Assembly: GCF_003387075.1 (NCBI RefSeq)
Contig: NZ_QUMQ01000001.1
Coordinates: forward strand, 8,866,001-8,930,000
Direction: 5' to 3'
Length of the DNA stretch: 64,000 bases
Origin: Asanoa ferruginea
Lineage (GTDB): Bacteria; Actinomycetota; Actinomycetes; Mycobacteriales; Micromonosporaceae
Every line of letters begins with the position of its first letter. The first letter of the stretch is position 1. The position numbers and the translations under genes are program-made. Shown here one piece after another: positions 28,422 to 37,265 of the stretch. The notes beneath the pieces were generated by a model. That model worked only from the letters and a program-made list of their open reading frames with translations. It made no database searches and had not been told where the DNA came from.

Positions 28422-30221
28422 GTGTCGATCGCGTCAACCGCTCCCCCGACCGTCGCCGCGGAGCCGCCCGCACGGGCCTCCCGCTGGCGGGCCGACCTGC
28501 TGGTCACCGGCGTCGCGCTGCTGCTCGCGCTGTGGGTGACCAGCGGGCTCTGGATCGACCCGAACGGGCGGGCCATCAAGGTCAACTCCAGCGACCAGGC
28601 CCTGTTCGAGTGGTTGCTGTCCTACGGCGCGCGGGCGATCACCCACGGCGAGAACCCGTTCTTCACCCACCTGATCGGCTTCCCCGACGGTGCCAACCTC
28701 GCCGTCAACACCTCGATCACGGTGTACGCCGTGGTGTTCGCGCCGCTGACCTTCCTGCTCGGCGCCCCGGTCACGTTCGCGGTGATCCTGACGCTGAACC
28801 TGGTCGCCACCGCGTATGCCTGGTTCTGGCTGCTCTCCCGGCACCTGGTGAGCTCGCGCCTGGCCGCGGCGACCGGCGCGCTGTTCATCGCGTTCGCGCC
28901 GAGCATGGTCTCGCACGCCAACGCGCACCTGAACTGGACGGCGGGCTGGCTGGCGCCGCTGGTGGTCTGGCGGGTGATCCGGCTGCGCGACGGGCGCTGG
29001 CTGCGCGACGGCGCACTGCTCGGCGTGCTGGTGGCGATCACCTTCTCGATCGCCGCCGAGGGCCTGTTCTTCATCGCCCTGGCCTGCCTGGTCTTCCTCG
29101 CCACCTGGTCGGCGGCCAAGGTCACCCGGGCCGAGGCGCGGGCCGCGCTGCCGGCCATGCTGCGCGGCCTCGGTGTCACCGCGGTCGTCGCGTTCGCGCT
29201 GCTGTCGTACCCCATCTGGATGCATTTCTTCGGTCCGCAGCGATTCGCCGGCACCGGTTTCGACGCGCGCGTGCACAGCGAGGACGTCGCCGGCTATTTC
29301 GCGTTCCCGCAGCGCTCGCTGGCCGGGATCGCCGGGTTGGACACGTCACTGGCGCCTAACGAGACGGAGGAGAACTCGTTCTTCGGTCTCCCGCTCGTGC
29401 TGCTGGCGGTGGCCTCGTTCTGGTATCTGTGGCGGGTCGCCACGCCGGGGCGGCGGGCCACGCTGCGCGCGCTCGGCATCACCGCGCTGGTGTTCACCGT
29501 GCTGTCCTGGGGGCCGGCGGTGAAGATCTTCAAGAACTACACCGACGTGCCGCTGCCGTACGCGCTGCTCAATCCGCTTCCGGTCTTCAACGCGGCGCTG
29601 CCGCAGCGGCTGGCCCTGGTTGTCACCCCGATCGTCGGGCTGCTGCTGGCGTTCCTGGTCGACGCGCGGCCGCGGGGCCGGGTCTGGCCCGTCGCGTTCG
29701 CCGTCGCCCTGGTGCCGCTGTTGCCGGTCAACCTGCTGACGGTGGCGCGCGAGCCGATCCCGACGTTCATCACGTCCGACGACTGGGCGTCGGTGGTGCC
29801 GGCCGGCGGGGTCATCGCGACCGTCCCGTTCACCCTCGACACGGTTCCGGACGGGCAACGCTGGCAGGCGTACGCGTGGACGCACGGCCAGGGCGAGTTC
29901 TCGCTGGTGTCCGGGTTCTATCTCGGCCCTGGCGGGCCGGACGGGCGCGGCCGGATCGGGCCCGTTCCGCGTTATATGGACGGGATGCTCTACGACGTCG
30001 CCAAGACCGGGGTCATCCCGGCGATCGGGCCGGCGGAGCAGGCCGCGGCGCGCGCCGACCTGGCCTACTGGCGGGTCGACGCGGTGGTGCTGGCCGACCG
30101 GATCCACGGCGCCAAGTGGCCCGTGCAGCACGACGCGCTGCTCACCGCGACCCGGCAGTTGCTCGGGCCGGGCGAGCGGATCGATGACGTCTGGGTCTGG
30201 CGGGTCACCAGAGGTAGCTGA
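28422..30221 (+). CDS. Polytopic membrane protein, GT-C glycosyltransferase-like
   Basis: A 599-residue protein with roughly ten to twelve transmembrane helices. A large first extracytoplasmic loop contains [18 protein letters not shown] and [18 protein letters not shown], and a ~170-residue soluble C-terminal portion is probably extracytoplasmic. Such topology, with an acidic residue in loop 1, is typical of GT-C lipid-linked glycosyltransferases. Homologues are commonly annotated that way in Micromonosporaceae. No donor or acceptor can be inferred. The 3' end overlaps the convergent CopD-like gene by 17 bp. Confidence 0.7.
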   Translation: MSIASTAPPTVAAEPPARASRWRADLLVTGVALLLALWVTSGLWIDPNGRAIKVNSSDQALFEWLLSYGARAITHGENPFFTHLIGFPDGANLAVNTSITVYAVVFAPLTFLLGAPVTFAVILTLNLVATAYAWFWLLSRHLVSSRLAAATGALFIAFAPSMVSHANAHLNWTAGWLAPLVVWRVIRLRDGRWLRDGALLGVLVAITFSIAAEGLFFIALACLVFLATWSAAKVTRAEARAALPAMLRGLGVTAVVAFALLSYPIWMHFFGPQRFAGTGFDARVHSEDVAGYFAFPQRSLAGIAGLDTSLAPNETEENSFFGLPLVLLAVASFWYLWRVATPGRRATLRALGITALVFTVLSWGPAVKIFKNYTDVPLPYALLNPLPVFNAALPQRLALVVTPIVGLLLAFLVDARPRGRVWPVAFAVALVPLLPVNLLTVAREPIPTFITSDDWASVVPAGGVIATVPFTLDTVPDGQRWQAYAWTHGQGEFSLVSGFYLGPGGPDGRGRIGPVPRYMDGMLYDVAKTGVIPAIGPAEQAAARADLAYWRVDAVVLADRIHGAKWPVQHDALLTATRQLLGPGERIDDVWVWRVTRGS

Positions 30222-30645
30222 TCACGAAGGCGGCGCCGACCAGGCCGAACATCGCGAGCGCGACGGCCCGGAACTGGCGCTGGAGTGCCGGGATCTCCGC
30301 CGGGAGGGCGAAGACCCTTCTGGGCCAGGCGCGCCACGAGATCCACCAGAAGAGGGCGGTGGCGGCGGCGAGCAGGGCCGCTTTGACGCTTGTTGGGCCC
30401 AGGTGTCCCGGCTCCCTGACGGCGAGCGCGGTGCCGGTGACCCAGAGCACGGTGATCAGGGCGACCACCCGCCAGCGGTTGCCGTGCGCCAAGATCCGCT
30501 GGGCGTCTTCGGTGTCGTCCCGCCCGACCATCGCGGCCAGCTTCGGCTGCACCGTGAACAGGCTGTAGGCCATCGATCCGAGCCAGAGCGCGGCGACACC
30601 GGCGTGCACGAGGACCAGCGCCCGGGTCACCATGACGCGCATCAT
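30205..30645 (-). CDS. Four-helix membrane protein, CopD-like
   Basis: A ~146-residue membrane protein with four predicted helices: [53 protein letters not shown] and [18 protein letters not shown]. The first helix has the H..G...W.G pattern of CopD/DUF4149-like proteins, in which His may bind copper or haem. Start codons at 30645, 30642 and 30633 are all possible and no good ribosome binding site decides. It is divergent from lipB, whose -10 element lies 30 bp upstream. A role in metal handling or as a haem-binding membrane protein is possible but not shown. Confidence 0.7.
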   Translation of the reverse strand: MMRVMVTRALVLVHAGVAALWLGSMAYSLFTVQPKLAAMVGRDDTEDAQRILAHGNRWRVVALITVLWVTGTALAVREPGHLGPTSVKAALLAAATALFWWISWRAWPRRVFALPAEIPALQRQFRAVALAMFGLVGAAFVISYLW

Positions 30646-30674
30646 GTCACCGGGTCGGTTCGCGCCGCGAGGGC

Positions 30675-30680
30675 TACGCT
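30675..30680 (+). promoter_or_regulatory. -10 element TACGCT for lipB (leaderless)
   Basis: TACGCT ends 7 nt before the lipB GTG. The identical hexamer and spacing recur ahead of lipA. Confidence 0.55.
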
Positions 30681-30687
30681 TTTGGGC

Positions 30688-31326
30688 GTGACCAGCGTGC
30701 TTCCCAAGCTCACCGCCCGCCGCCTCGGCATGATCGACTACCAGGCGGCCTGGGACGAGCAGCGCCGCCTCCACGAAGAGGTCGCCGACGGTGTCACTCC
30801 CGACACCGTGCTGCTCCTCGAGCACCCCTCCGTCTACACCGCCGGCAAGCGCACCGAAGAGTCCGACCGGCCGACCGACGGCACCCCGGTGATCGCCGTC
30901 GACCGCGGCGGCAAGATCACCTGGCACGGGCCGGGTCAGCTCGTCGGCTACCCGATCCTGCGGCTGCCGGCCCCGATCGACGTGGTCGCCTACGTGCGGC
31001 GCACCGAGCAGTTGCTGATCGACACCTGCGCCGAGGTGGGGCTGTCGACGACCCGCATCGAGGGGCGCAGCGGGGTCTGGGTGCCCGACGACGACCGCGG
31101 GCCGGCCCGCAAGGTCGCCGCGATCGGCATCCGGGTCTCCCGGGGCGTGACCCAGCACGGCTTCGCGATCAACGCCAACTGCGACCTGGGCGCCTACGAC
31201 CACATCATCGCCTGCGGCATCCGTGACGCCGGGACGACCTCGCTGACGGCCGAACTGGGCCGGCAGGTCACCGTCGACGACGTGTTGCCGATCGTCGAGC
31301 GGCGCCTGCCGACCCTGCTGGGTTGA
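30688..31326 (+). CDS. lipB: Lipoyl(octanoyl) transferase
   Basis: LipB moves octanoate from acyl carrier protein onto the lipoyl domains of E2 subunits and GcvH, the first step of de novo lipoylation. The 212-residue protein has [33 protein letters not shown], and the catalytic dyad Lys142 ([10 protein letters not shown]) and Cys176 (IIACGI). The GTG start at 30688 is fixed by the leaderless -10 element. LipA, which completes lipoate synthesis, lies 1.6 kb downstream on the same strand, with the antisense AspRS gene in between. Targets in the window include the two-lipoyl E2. Confidence 0.95.
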   Translation: MTSVLPKLTARRLGMIDYQAAWDEQRRLHEEVADGVTPDTVLLLEHPSVYTAGKRTEESDRPTDGTPVIAVDRGGKITWHGPGQLVGYPILRLPAPIDVVAYVRRTEQLLIDTCAEVGLSTTRIEGRSGVWVPDDDRGPARKVAAIGIRVSRGVTQHGFAINANCDLGAYDHIIACGIRDAGTTSLTAELGRQVTVDDVLPIVERRLPTLLG

Positions 31327-31329
31327 TCT

Positions 31330-32589
31330 CTACGGCGTAAGCCGGTGCAGGTCGCGGGGGAACACCGCGACCTCGCGCACGTTGGTCGCGCCGAGCAGGC
31401 GGGCCACGAAGCGCTCCAGGCCGATGGCGAAACCGCCGTGCGGCGGCATGCCGTGCCGGAACGCCTCGACATACGTCTCGACGCCGGTCAGGTCACCCTT
31501 GAGCGCGGCGACGTAGTCGGCGTACTCGTGCAGCCGCTGCCCGCCGGTGACCATCTCCAGGCCGCGGAACAGCAGGTCGAACGAGTTGGAGTGGGTCGGG
31601 CGGCCCGGCTCGGGATGCGTGTAGAACGGCCTCTTGCGCATCGGGTAGCCGGTCACGAAGAGGAAGTCCGAGCCGTGCTCGCGGACGGCCCACTCGCCCA
31701 GCGCCCGCTCGTGCGCGGGTGCCAGGTCGGGCTCGTCGGCCGGCGCGCCGGCGATCTCCAGCGCGGTCGTGAAGTGGATCGCCGGGATCTCGGCGGGCAC
31801 GTCCGGCATCTTGACGCCCGGCAGCCGCTCGGCGACCGTGTCGGTCATGCCGGCCACGACGTCGCGCAGCACCGCCATCACGTCGCGGTGGTCCTCGATG
31901 AAGCCCAGCTCGACGTCGAGCGACGTGTATTGGGCCAGGTGCCGGGCGGTGTCGTGCGGCTCGGCGCGGAACACCGGGCCGACCTCGTAGACCTGCTCGA
32001 AGACGCCGACCATGAGCTGCTTGTAGAACTGCGGGCTCTGGGCCAGGTAGGCCCGGCTGCCGAAATAGTCGATGCCGAACACGTTGGCGCCGCTCTCGGT
32101 GGCCGAGGCGACGATCTTCGGCGTGAAGATCTCGGTGAAGCCCCGGTCGTCGAGCGTCGCCCGGAACCCCTCGGCGGCGGCCGCGGCCGCCGTGACCGCA
32201 CGGCGCCGGGTCGCGTGCCGCAGGGCCACCGACGCGTGGTCGAGCTGCGTGGGCAGGGTGGCGGTGAGCAGCGGCCGGTAGAGGTCGAACGGGGGCGGTG
32301 CGGCCGGCGCGCTCAGTTTGCGTACGACCGGCTCGGTTATCTCCACGCCCAGGGGTGCTCCGCTGTTGATCGTCACCAGGCCGGTGACCTCGACGACGGT
32401 CTCCTCGGTCAGCTCCTCGAGCTGCTCGCGCACCTGCGGGTCGGTGATGACGACCTGGACCAGGCCGGCCCGGTCGCGCAGGATCAGGAAGGCGACGGCC
32501 TTGAGCACGCGCCGGCGATGGACCCAGCCGGCGACGGTGACGGTGCTGCCGGGATGGGCGGGCAGCTGGCTGGACAGGATGCGTTGCAT
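31330..32589 (-). CDS. aspS: Archaeal-type aspartyl-tRNA synthetase, probably non-discriminating
   Basis: Class IIb synthetase of 419 residues, much shorter than bacterial AspRS (~590) because the GAD insertion is missing. The N-terminal OB-fold (VTVAGWVHRRRVLKAVAFLILRD, split at KAVAF) binds the anticodon. Motif 2 is in VFRAEPHDTARHLAQY, and motif 3 is FAIGLERFVARLL near the C-terminus. This archaeal form usually charges both tRNA-Asp and tRNA-Asn in species using the GatCAB amidotransferase; that is family knowledge, not shown here. AGGAGGT lies 6 nt before the ATG. A T-box leader precedes it. It is encoded antisense between lipB and lipA. Confidence 0.92.
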   Translation of the reverse strand: MQRILSSQLPAHPGSTVTVAGWVHRRRVLKAVAFLILRDRAGLVQVVITDPQVREQLEELTEETVVEVTGLVTINSGAPLGVEITEPVVRKLSAPAAPPPFDLYRPLLTATLPTQLDHASVALRHATRRRAVTAAAAAAEGFRATLDDRGFTEIFTPKIVASATESGANVFGIDYFGSRAYLAQSPQFYKQLMVGVFEQVYEVGPVFRAEPHDTARHLAQYTSLDVELGFIEDHRDVMAVLRDVVAGMTDTVAERLPGVKMPDVPAEIPAIHFTTALEIAGAPADEPDLAPAHERALGEWAVREHGSDFLFVTGYPMRKRPFYTHPEPGRPTHSNSFDLLFRGLEMVTGGQRLHEYADYVAALKGDLTGVETYVEAFRHGMPPHGGFAIGLERFVARLLGATNVREVAVFPRDLHRLTP

Positions 32590-32816
32590 TGGTGGACCTC
32601 CTCGTCGGTCGCAACGCGATCCCCGGGAGGTGTGGGCGAGCGGGTTCCTCGCGGTGCCACCACACCTTCACCCCGGCTGACCGGGGCCTCATTGGTCGCG
32701 CTGCGGCTCGGGAGTGTCTTCGCGACCGGTGCCGGGCCACCATCACAGCAACTGGTGGCTCTCTCGGCCGGCAGGGTCGATCGCTACTTGGTTCCGTCTG
32801 CGCCGTTGCGGCCGAG
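32590..32816 (-). promoter_or_regulatory. T-box riboswitch, translational type, ahead of AspRS
   Basis: On the minus strand the leader shows every late T-box element. A stem GCCACC/GGTGGC follows AGAGAG (GAGAGAGCC near 32765-32757). The antisequestrator has arm AGGTGTGG (32667-32660) pairing with CCACACCT (32635-32628), the 7-nt bulge TGGCACC (32659-32653) and a second helix GCGAG/CTCGC. TGGC can pair with a tRNA 3' GCCA end, fitting G73 of tRNA-Asp. ACCTCC (32631-32626) can instead pair with the ribosome binding site GGAGGT (32601-32596), giving the off state. A GAC specifier (Asp codon) is at 32778-32776. TAATCT at 32820-32815 may be the -10, which would leave only a very short Stem I. Confidence 0.85.
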
Positions 32817-32852
32817 ATTACCGGATCCCGCCGGCGGAAGGCGATCGTGAGC

Positions 32853-32883
32853 GGGTTCACAGACGCCGCGCACATGTGAACCC
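32853..32883. repeat. Perfect 9-bp inverted repeat between aspS leader and lipA
   Basis: GGGTTCACA (32853-32861) and TGTGAACCC (32875-32883) are exact complements with a 13-bp spacer. It sits ~36 bp upstream of the lipA -10 and ~33 bp upstream of the possible aspS -10, so it may be an operator for one or both. Confidence 0.6.
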
Positions 32884-32918
32884 CGTCGCCCTGTATGTAG
32901 GAAGGATGAACACCGGGA

Positions 32919-32924
32919 TACGCT
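32919..32924 (+). promoter_or_regulatory. -10 element TACGCT for lipA (leaderless)
   Basis: TACGCT ends 7 nt before the lipA GTG, the same arrangement as lipB. No -35 consensus is visible. Confidence 0.55.
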
Positions 32925-32931
32925 CGGATTC

Positions 32932-33861
32932 GTGACGATCGCTCCAGAAGGCCGCCGGCTCCTGCGCGTCGAGGCGCGGAATGCCGAGACGCCGATCGAG
33001 CGCAAGCCGCCGTGGATCAAGGTCAAGGCCAAGATGGGCCCTGAGTTCACCTCGCTCCACGGTCTGGTTCAGCGCGAAGGCTTGCACACCGTGTGCCAGG
33101 AGGCTGGCTGTCCCAACATCTACGAGTGTTGGGAAGACCGCGAAGCCACCTTCCTGATCGGCGGCGACCAGTGCACCCGGCGCTGCGACTTCTGCCAGAT
33201 CGACACCGGCAAGCCGGCCGAGTTCGACGCCGACGAGCCCCGCCGGGTCGCCGAGTCGGTCGCCACGATGGGCCTGCGCTACGCGACGGTCACCGGCGTG
33301 GCCCGCGACGACCTGCCCGACGGCGGCGCCTGGCTCTACGCCGAGACGGTCCGCCAGATCCACGCCCTCCAGGAGGGCTGCGGCGTCGAGCTGCTCATCC
33401 CCGACTTCAACGGCACCCCCGCGCTGCTGCGCGAGGTCTTCGAGTCGCGCCCCGAGGTGCTGGCGCACAACGTCGAGACCGTGCCGCGGATCTTCAAGCG
33501 GATCCGGCCGGGGTTCCGCTACGACCGGTCGCTGGATGTCATCACGCAGGCGCGCACTTTCGGCCTGGTGACCAAGTCCAACCTGATCCTGGGCATGGGC
33601 GAGGAGCGCGCCGAGATCTCGCAGGCGCTGCGCGACCTGCACGCGGCCGGGTGCGAGCTGGTGACGATCACGCAGTATCTGCGCCCGTCGCCGCGGCACC
33701 ACCCGGTGGAGCGCTGGGTCAAGCCGGAGGAGTTCGTCGAGCTGGCGAAGGAGGCCGAGGAGATCGGCTTCGCCGGCGTGATGAGCGGCCCGCTGGTCCG
33801 GTCCAGCTACCGGGCGGGCCGGCTCTACCAGCAGGCACTGGCCGCGCGTACGCCCGCCTAG
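32932..33861 (+). CDS. lipA: Lipoyl synthase
   Basis: Radical SAM enzyme that inserts two sulfurs into protein-bound octanoate. The 309-residue protein has the auxiliary cluster cysteines Cys55, Cys60 and Cys66 ([12 protein letters not shown]), the radical SAM triad Cys81, Cys85 and Cys88 (CTRRCDFC), and the terminal RSSYR motif whose Ser ligates the auxiliary cluster. It is complete. The GTG at 32932 is fixed by the -10 element. It follows lipB in function. The stop overlaps the convergent HEAT-like gene's stop by 4 bp (CTAG). Confidence 0.96.
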   Translation: MTIAPEGRRLLRVEARNAETPIERKPPWIKVKAKMGPEFTSLHGLVQREGLHTVCQEAGCPNIYECWEDREATFLIGGDQCTRRCDFCQIDTGKPAEFDADEPRRVAESVATMGLRYATVTGVARDDLPDGGAWLYAETVRQIHALQEGCGVELLIPDFNGTPALLREVFESRPEVLAHNVETVPRIFKRIRPGFRYDRSLDVITQARTFGLVTKSNLILGMGEERAEISQALRDLHAAGCELVTITQYLRPSPRHHPVERWVKPEEFVELAKEAEEIGFAGVMSGPLVRSSYRAGRLYQQALAARTPA

Positions 33862-34145
33862 GTTTGATTCAGCAGTTTCAGGCCCTGCGTCGCGCAGTCA
33901 CGCAACGATTCGTCGTCGCTGCGCGCCTGGGCGGTCAGCAGGTCGTGCGCGCGCGGCGAGCGGGCCTCGGCGATCAGCTCGAGCAGCCAGCAGCGGACAC
34001 CGTGGTCGGTCTCGCGCCGGAACTCATCGATCAACGCGTCGACATGCTCGGCCGCGATGCCACGCAGCCGCTGGAAACCGTCTTCGGCCAACTGCGGGTC
34101 ACGGCGCCGCATCAGCCGCAGGGCCCGCGCGAACTCGTCCGCCAT
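33858..34145 (-). CDS. Small HEAT-repeat-like protein (95 aa)
   Basis: An all-helical protein, with [39 protein letters not shown] and [17 protein letters not shown] reading as two to three HEAT-type helix pairs. These repeats typically bind proteins, and there is no catalytic motif. The ATG at 34145 has TAGCCT 6 nt upstream and no ribosome binding site. Function is unknown. Sel1-like and other small scaffold genes lie beside it, which suggests a cluster of interaction modules rather than enzymes. Confidence 0.75.
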   Translation of the reverse strand: MADEFARALRLMRRRDPQLAEDGFQRLRGIAAEHVDALIDEFRRETDHGVRCWLLELIAEARSPRAHDLLTAQARSDDESLRDCATQGLKLLNQT

Positions 34146-34151
34146 CGTCGC

Positions 34152-34157
34152 AGGCTA
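34152..34157 (-). promoter_or_regulatory. -10 element TAGCCT (leaderless)
   Basis: Minus-strand TAGCCT lies 6 nt before the ATG at 34145. Confidence 0.5.
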
Positions 34158-34184
34158 GACCCCGACGGGCCCGCTAGGCGAGAG

Positions 34185-34769
34185 TTAGTTCGAGTCGCCG
34201 CGTTGGCCGCGGAGGCTGCCGAGGTTGATCAGCGCATGGTGGTCACCGGCATCGGCGGCGCGTTGATACCACTGCTCCGCCGCGGTCACGTCGCCGAGTT
34301 CCTCGGCCAGGACGCCGAGACTGAACATGCCCGTCGCGTTGCCGGCGTCGGCCGCCTGCTGGAACCAGCGCCGGGCCGCGGCCGGGTCGCCGTCGGTCTG
34401 GGCCAGCACACCGAGACTGACCAGCGCGTCGGTCTCACCGGCCTCGGCGGCCAGCCGCAACCAGTGCTCGGCACTGACCCGATCTTCGCGCTCGGCCTGG
34501 AGGCCGGCGAGGTTGAGCATCGCGTCGGTGTCGCCGGCCTCGGCCGCCTGCTGATACCAGAGCTCGGCGTTGGCCACGTCACCGCGCATGGTGAGCAGCA
34601 CGCCGAGGTTGACCATGGCACCGGTATGCCCGGCGTCGGCCGCGCGCTGGTACCACTCCTCCGCCTCGGCCAGGTCCCACCGGTCCTGCAGGATCTGCCC
34701 GACAGCGGCCATCGCGTCGCTGTCGCCGGCTTCCGCGGCGCGCCGGTACCACCGCTCCGCACCGGTCAT
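34185..34769 (-). CDS. Sel1-like / TPR repeat protein
   Basis: A 194-residue protein made of about five and a half Sel1-like repeats of 36 residues with the pattern AExWYxxAAxAGDxxAMxNLGxL. The repeats begin AERWYRRAAEAGDSDAM, then AEEWYQRAADAGHTGAM, AELWYQQAAEAGDTDAM, AEHWLRLAAEAGETDAL, ARRWFQQAADAGNATGM and AEQWYQRAADAGDHHAL. It has no signal peptide and no partner domain, so it is a cytoplasmic protein-interaction solenoid. A GGCGGAG ribosome binding site lies just before the ATG. Function is unknown; the repeats could gain or lose copies by recombination. Confidence 0.82.
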   Translation of the reverse strand: MTGAERWYRRAAEAGDSDAMAAVGQILQDRWDLAEAEEWYQRAADAGHTGAMVNLGVLLTMRGDVANAELWYQQAAEAGDTDAMLNLAGLQAEREDRVSAEHWLRLAAEAGETDALVSLGVLAQTDGDPAAARRWFQQAADAGNATGMFSLGVLAEELGDVTAAEQWYQRAADAGDHHALINLGSLRGQRGDSN

Positions 34770-34817
34770 GTCTCCGCCTTCGATCTCACGGTTGAAACAT
34801 AGCGGTGGGCCACGCCG

Positions 34818-35114
34818 CTACGCCTGCGGCAGTCGACCCAACCCCTGCCGCACATCATCGGGCGTCATGGCGGGGGCGAAGTCAATCTTGGCGTTCAGCC
34901 CACTGAAGAACGGCTCGGCGATCTCGATCATCCGCACCTCGGCGTCGAGGTCGAAGACGATGTAGATGGTCCGGTTCCCGTGGTGGGTGGAGAAGTAGAC
35001 GGCCTCGGGGCGGAACCGCTCCATTGTCGATTCCACCAACGTGGACATGGTGCCGTCATGGATGGCCCGAGTGGTCGCCTCGGTATCCATCTGGACGGTC
35101 ATGAGCATGCGCAT
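34818..35114 (-). CDS. Small alpha/beta protein, ferredoxin-like fold suspected (98 aa)
   Basis: A conserved-looking small protein with MRMLMTVQMDTEATTRAI at the start, then an alpha helix, AVYFSTHHGNRTIYIVFDL, and DDVRQGLGRLPQA at the end. The strand-helix-strand order and length resemble DUF3303/Dabb-type single-domain proteins, but I cannot name the family with certainty. GGGGGA lies upstream of the ATG at 35114. It is not in an obvious operon. Function is unknown. Confidence 0.65.
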   Translation of the reverse strand: MRMLMTVQMDTEATTRAIHDGTMSTLVESTMERFRPEAVYFSTHHGNRTIYIVFDLDAEVRMIEIAEPFFSGLNAKIDFAPAMTPDDVRQGLGRLPQA

Positions 35115-35520
35115 CGCGGTTCCCCCGTTGTGGAGCCTCTGTTGGCGTCCACAGTTTCCCGCTTACGACCGGTTCGCGTGGGCGATTTGACCGGTTCGAC
35201 AACTTCGGTCCAGGACGGCACACCCGCCGGCGCAACCCGAGTGGCCTTCGCCCTGTTGGTCCTGGTGTTGGTGTCCGAGAGCCAAGGCTTGGCGCTGTTC
35301 TCGTGAGATGGGCGGGTGTTGACGTGCACGTGTTCGGTGCGCCGCGAGGTGCCGGTGTAGGTGCGCCAGGTGCCGAGGCCCCAGGACCGGTTATTGACCC
35401 GCCGGTTGTAGATGATTCGTCTTCCGGGGTGCTCGTCGGCTTCGTGGTCGTCGCGTGCGTGATTGTCTACACGGCCGGCTGCGCCTATGGCTTGGGCTTC
35501 TGGCCGTAGGCGAAGACGAA
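35115..35520. other. Intergenic stretch without a confident gene
   Basis: No coding frame shows the usual third-position GC bias throughout. One short plus-strand frame (35303-35509, 68 codons) encodes a Gly/Pro-rich N-terminus followed by a credible transmembrane helix (VLVGFVVVACVIVYTAGCAYG, broken near VACVIV), but it has no ribosome binding site. The region is somewhat lower in GC than its neighbours. Confidence 0.5.
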
Positions 35521-35555
35521 GCGACCAGGACCGCCACGGAGGCGGCCCTGGTCGC
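35521..35555 (-). terminator. Terminator of glnA1
   Basis: GCGACCAGGACCGCC pairs with GGCGGCCCTGGTCGC (one mismatch) around a 5-nt loop, followed on the minus strand by the T-rich TTCGTCTTCG. It lies just after the glnA1 stop. Confidence 0.75.
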
Positions 35556-35570
35556 TGGTGCGCGTAACTG

Positions 35571-36995
35571 TCAGACGTCGTAGTACATGGCGAACTCGTG
35601 CGGGGTCGGCCGCAGGCGGACCGGGTCGACCTCGTTCTCGCGCTTGTAGTCGACCCACGTCGAGATCAGGTCCGGCGTGAAGACGCCGCCCTCGAGCAGG
35701 TAGTCGTGGTCGGCTTCGAGCGAGTCGAGAACCTCGGGCAGCGAGCCCGGGACCTGCTTGACCGAGTTGTATTCCTCCGGCGGCAGGTCGTAGAGGTCCT
35801 TGTCGATCGGCTCCGGCGGCTCGATCTTGCTCTTGATGCCGTCGAGGCCGGCCATCAGCATCGCCGAGAAGGCGAGGTAGACGTTGGCCGACGGGTCCGG
35901 CACGCGGAACTCGACGCGCTTGGCCTTCGCGTTGCTGCCCGTCACCGGGATGCGGGTGCAGGCGGAGCGGTTGCGCTGCGAGTAGACCAGGTTGACCGGG
36001 GCCTCGAAACCGGGCACCAGACGACGGTAGGAGTTGACCGTCGGGTTGGTGAACGCCAGCAGCGACGGGGCGTGGTGCAGCAGGCCGCCGATGTACCAGC
36101 GGGCCATGTCGGACAGCCCGGCGTAGCCGGTCTCGTCGTAGAACAGCGGCTCGCCGTTGAGCCAGAGGCTCTGGTGGGTGTGCATGCCGGAGCCGTTGTC
36201 ACCGAACAGCGGCTTGGGCATGAACGTCGCGGTCTTGCCCGCGGCCCAGGCGGTGTTCTTGACGATGTATTTGAAGAGCTGGAGCTGGTCGCCGGCGTGC
36301 AGCAGGGTCGAGAACTTGTAGTTGATCTCGGCCTGGCCGGCGGTGCCGACCTCGTGGTGCGAGCGCTCGACGGTGAAGCCCGAGTCGATCAGGTTGCGGA
36401 CGATGCTGTCGCGCAGGTCGGCGTAGTGGTCGACCGGCGGCACCGGGAAGTAGCCACCCTTGTAGGCGGTCTTGTAGCCGCGGTTGCCGCCCGGCTCCTC
36501 CTTGCCCGTGTTCCACCAGCCCTCGACCGAGTCGATGTAGTAGAACGCCTGGTTGGAGCTCGTCTCGTGGCGGATCGAGTCGAAGATGTAGAACTCGGCC
36601 TCGGGCCCGAAGTAGGCGGTGTCGGCGATGCCGCTCGCCGCCAGGTAGGCCTCGGCCTTCTTCGCCACGTTGCGCGGGTCACGGGAGTAGGCCTCACGCG
36701 TGAACGGGTCGTGGATGAAGAAGTTGAGGGCGAGGGTCTTCTGCGCCCGGAACGGGTCGATGAACGCGGAAGCCACGTCCGGCAGCAGCAGCATGTCGGA
36801 CTCGTGGATCTGCTGGAAACCACGGATCGACGAACCGTCGAACGCGAGGCCGGTGGTGAAGATGTCGTCGTCGATCGACTCGACCGGGGCGTTGAAGTGC
36901 TGCATCACGCCGGGCAGGTCGCAGAACCGGACGTCGACGAACTTCACGTCCTCGTCTTTGAGGTATCGCAGGAGTTCCTCGGGATTGGCGAACAA
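35571..36995 (-). CDS. glnA: Glutamine synthetase type I (GlnA1)
   Basis: The main ammonium-assimilating glutamine synthetase: glutamate + NH3 + ATP to glutamine, a dodecamer. The protein is 474 residues from the TTG at 36995, which gives the family N-terminus ([18 protein letters not shown]) and has AGGAGG 5 nt upstream; an ATG at 37022 would add nine residues. Landmarks are GSSIRGFQ, the ATP-binding [16 protein letters not shown], and NRSACTRIP. The adenylylation loop [12 protein letters not shown] keeps the Tyr that GlnE modifies. A GlnR-type box lies upstream and a terminator downstream. It is monocistronic. Confidence 0.95.
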   Translation of the reverse strand: MFANPEELLRYLKDEDVKFVDVRFCDLPGVMQHFNAPVESIDDDIFTTGLAFDGSSIRGFQQIHESDMLLLPDVASAFIDPFRAQKTLALNFFIHDPFTREAYSRDPRNVAKKAEAYLAASGIADTAYFGPEAEFYIFDSIRHETSSNQAFYYIDSVEGWWNTGKEEPGGNRGYKTAYKGGYFPVPPVDHYADLRDSIVRNLIDSGFTVERSHHEVGTAGQAEINYKFSTLLHAGDQLQLFKYIVKNTAWAAGKTATFMPKPLFGDNGSGMHTHQSLWLNGEPLFYDETGYAGLSDMARWYIGGLLHHAPSLLAFTNPTVNSYRRLVPGFEAPVNLVYSQRNRSACTRIPVTGSNAKAKRVEFRVPDPSANVYLAFSAMLMAGLDGIKSKIEPPEPIDKDLYDLPPEEYNSVKQVPGSLPEVLDSLEADHDYLLEGGVFTPDLISTWVDYKRENEVDPVRLRPTPHEFAMYYDV

Positions 36996-37073
36996 CACGT
37001 CCTCCTGGCACGTCGCTTTCATGGCTTGCGGTTATCTCTCAAGCAAGGCTGGCAGCGACGGTATGGCTGAGCC

Positions 37074-37111
37074 GTTGCCCGAGCGTGTCGCAAAAGTTTC
37101 TGCCGTGTTAC
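37074..37111 (-). promoter_or_regulatory. GlnR box of glnA1
   Basis: On the minus strand the four half-sites read GTAAC-n6-GAAAC-n6-GACAC-n6-GCAAC, exactly the spacing of the actinobacterial GlnR box (gTnAC-n6-GaAAC twice). The first pair is perfect and the second has one mismatch in each half. A TACCGT -10-like element follows at 37063-37058. This fits nitrogen control of glnA by GlnR. Confidence 0.75.
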
Positions 37112-37220
37112 GTCACCCTCGGGCCGCCAGGAATGCCCGATTGGCCGGCGCTCCTACCGACCAAAACCGAACATATACCCCAAGACCGGCACGTTGTACG
37201 GACTCGCCGGGCAACGAGAA

Positions 37221-37247
37221 AGCCGAGACCAGGCCCTGGTCTCGGCT
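37221..37247 (-). terminator. Terminator of the DUF4191 gene
   Basis: AGCCGAGACCA pairs with TGGTCTCGGCT around a 5-nt loop (13 bp if drawn tightly), 19 nt beyond the DUF4191 stop. Flanking AACGAGAA and TTCTCGT extend it imperfectly. Confidence 0.75.
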
Positions 37248-37265
37248 TCTCGTGAGGTGCTCGGC

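Noticed and set aside
36996-37022. ATG start of glnA1 at 37022
   Set aside because: It gives a nine-residue extension absent from the family and ignores the AGGAGG placed 5 nt before TTG 36995. It remains a possible alternative.
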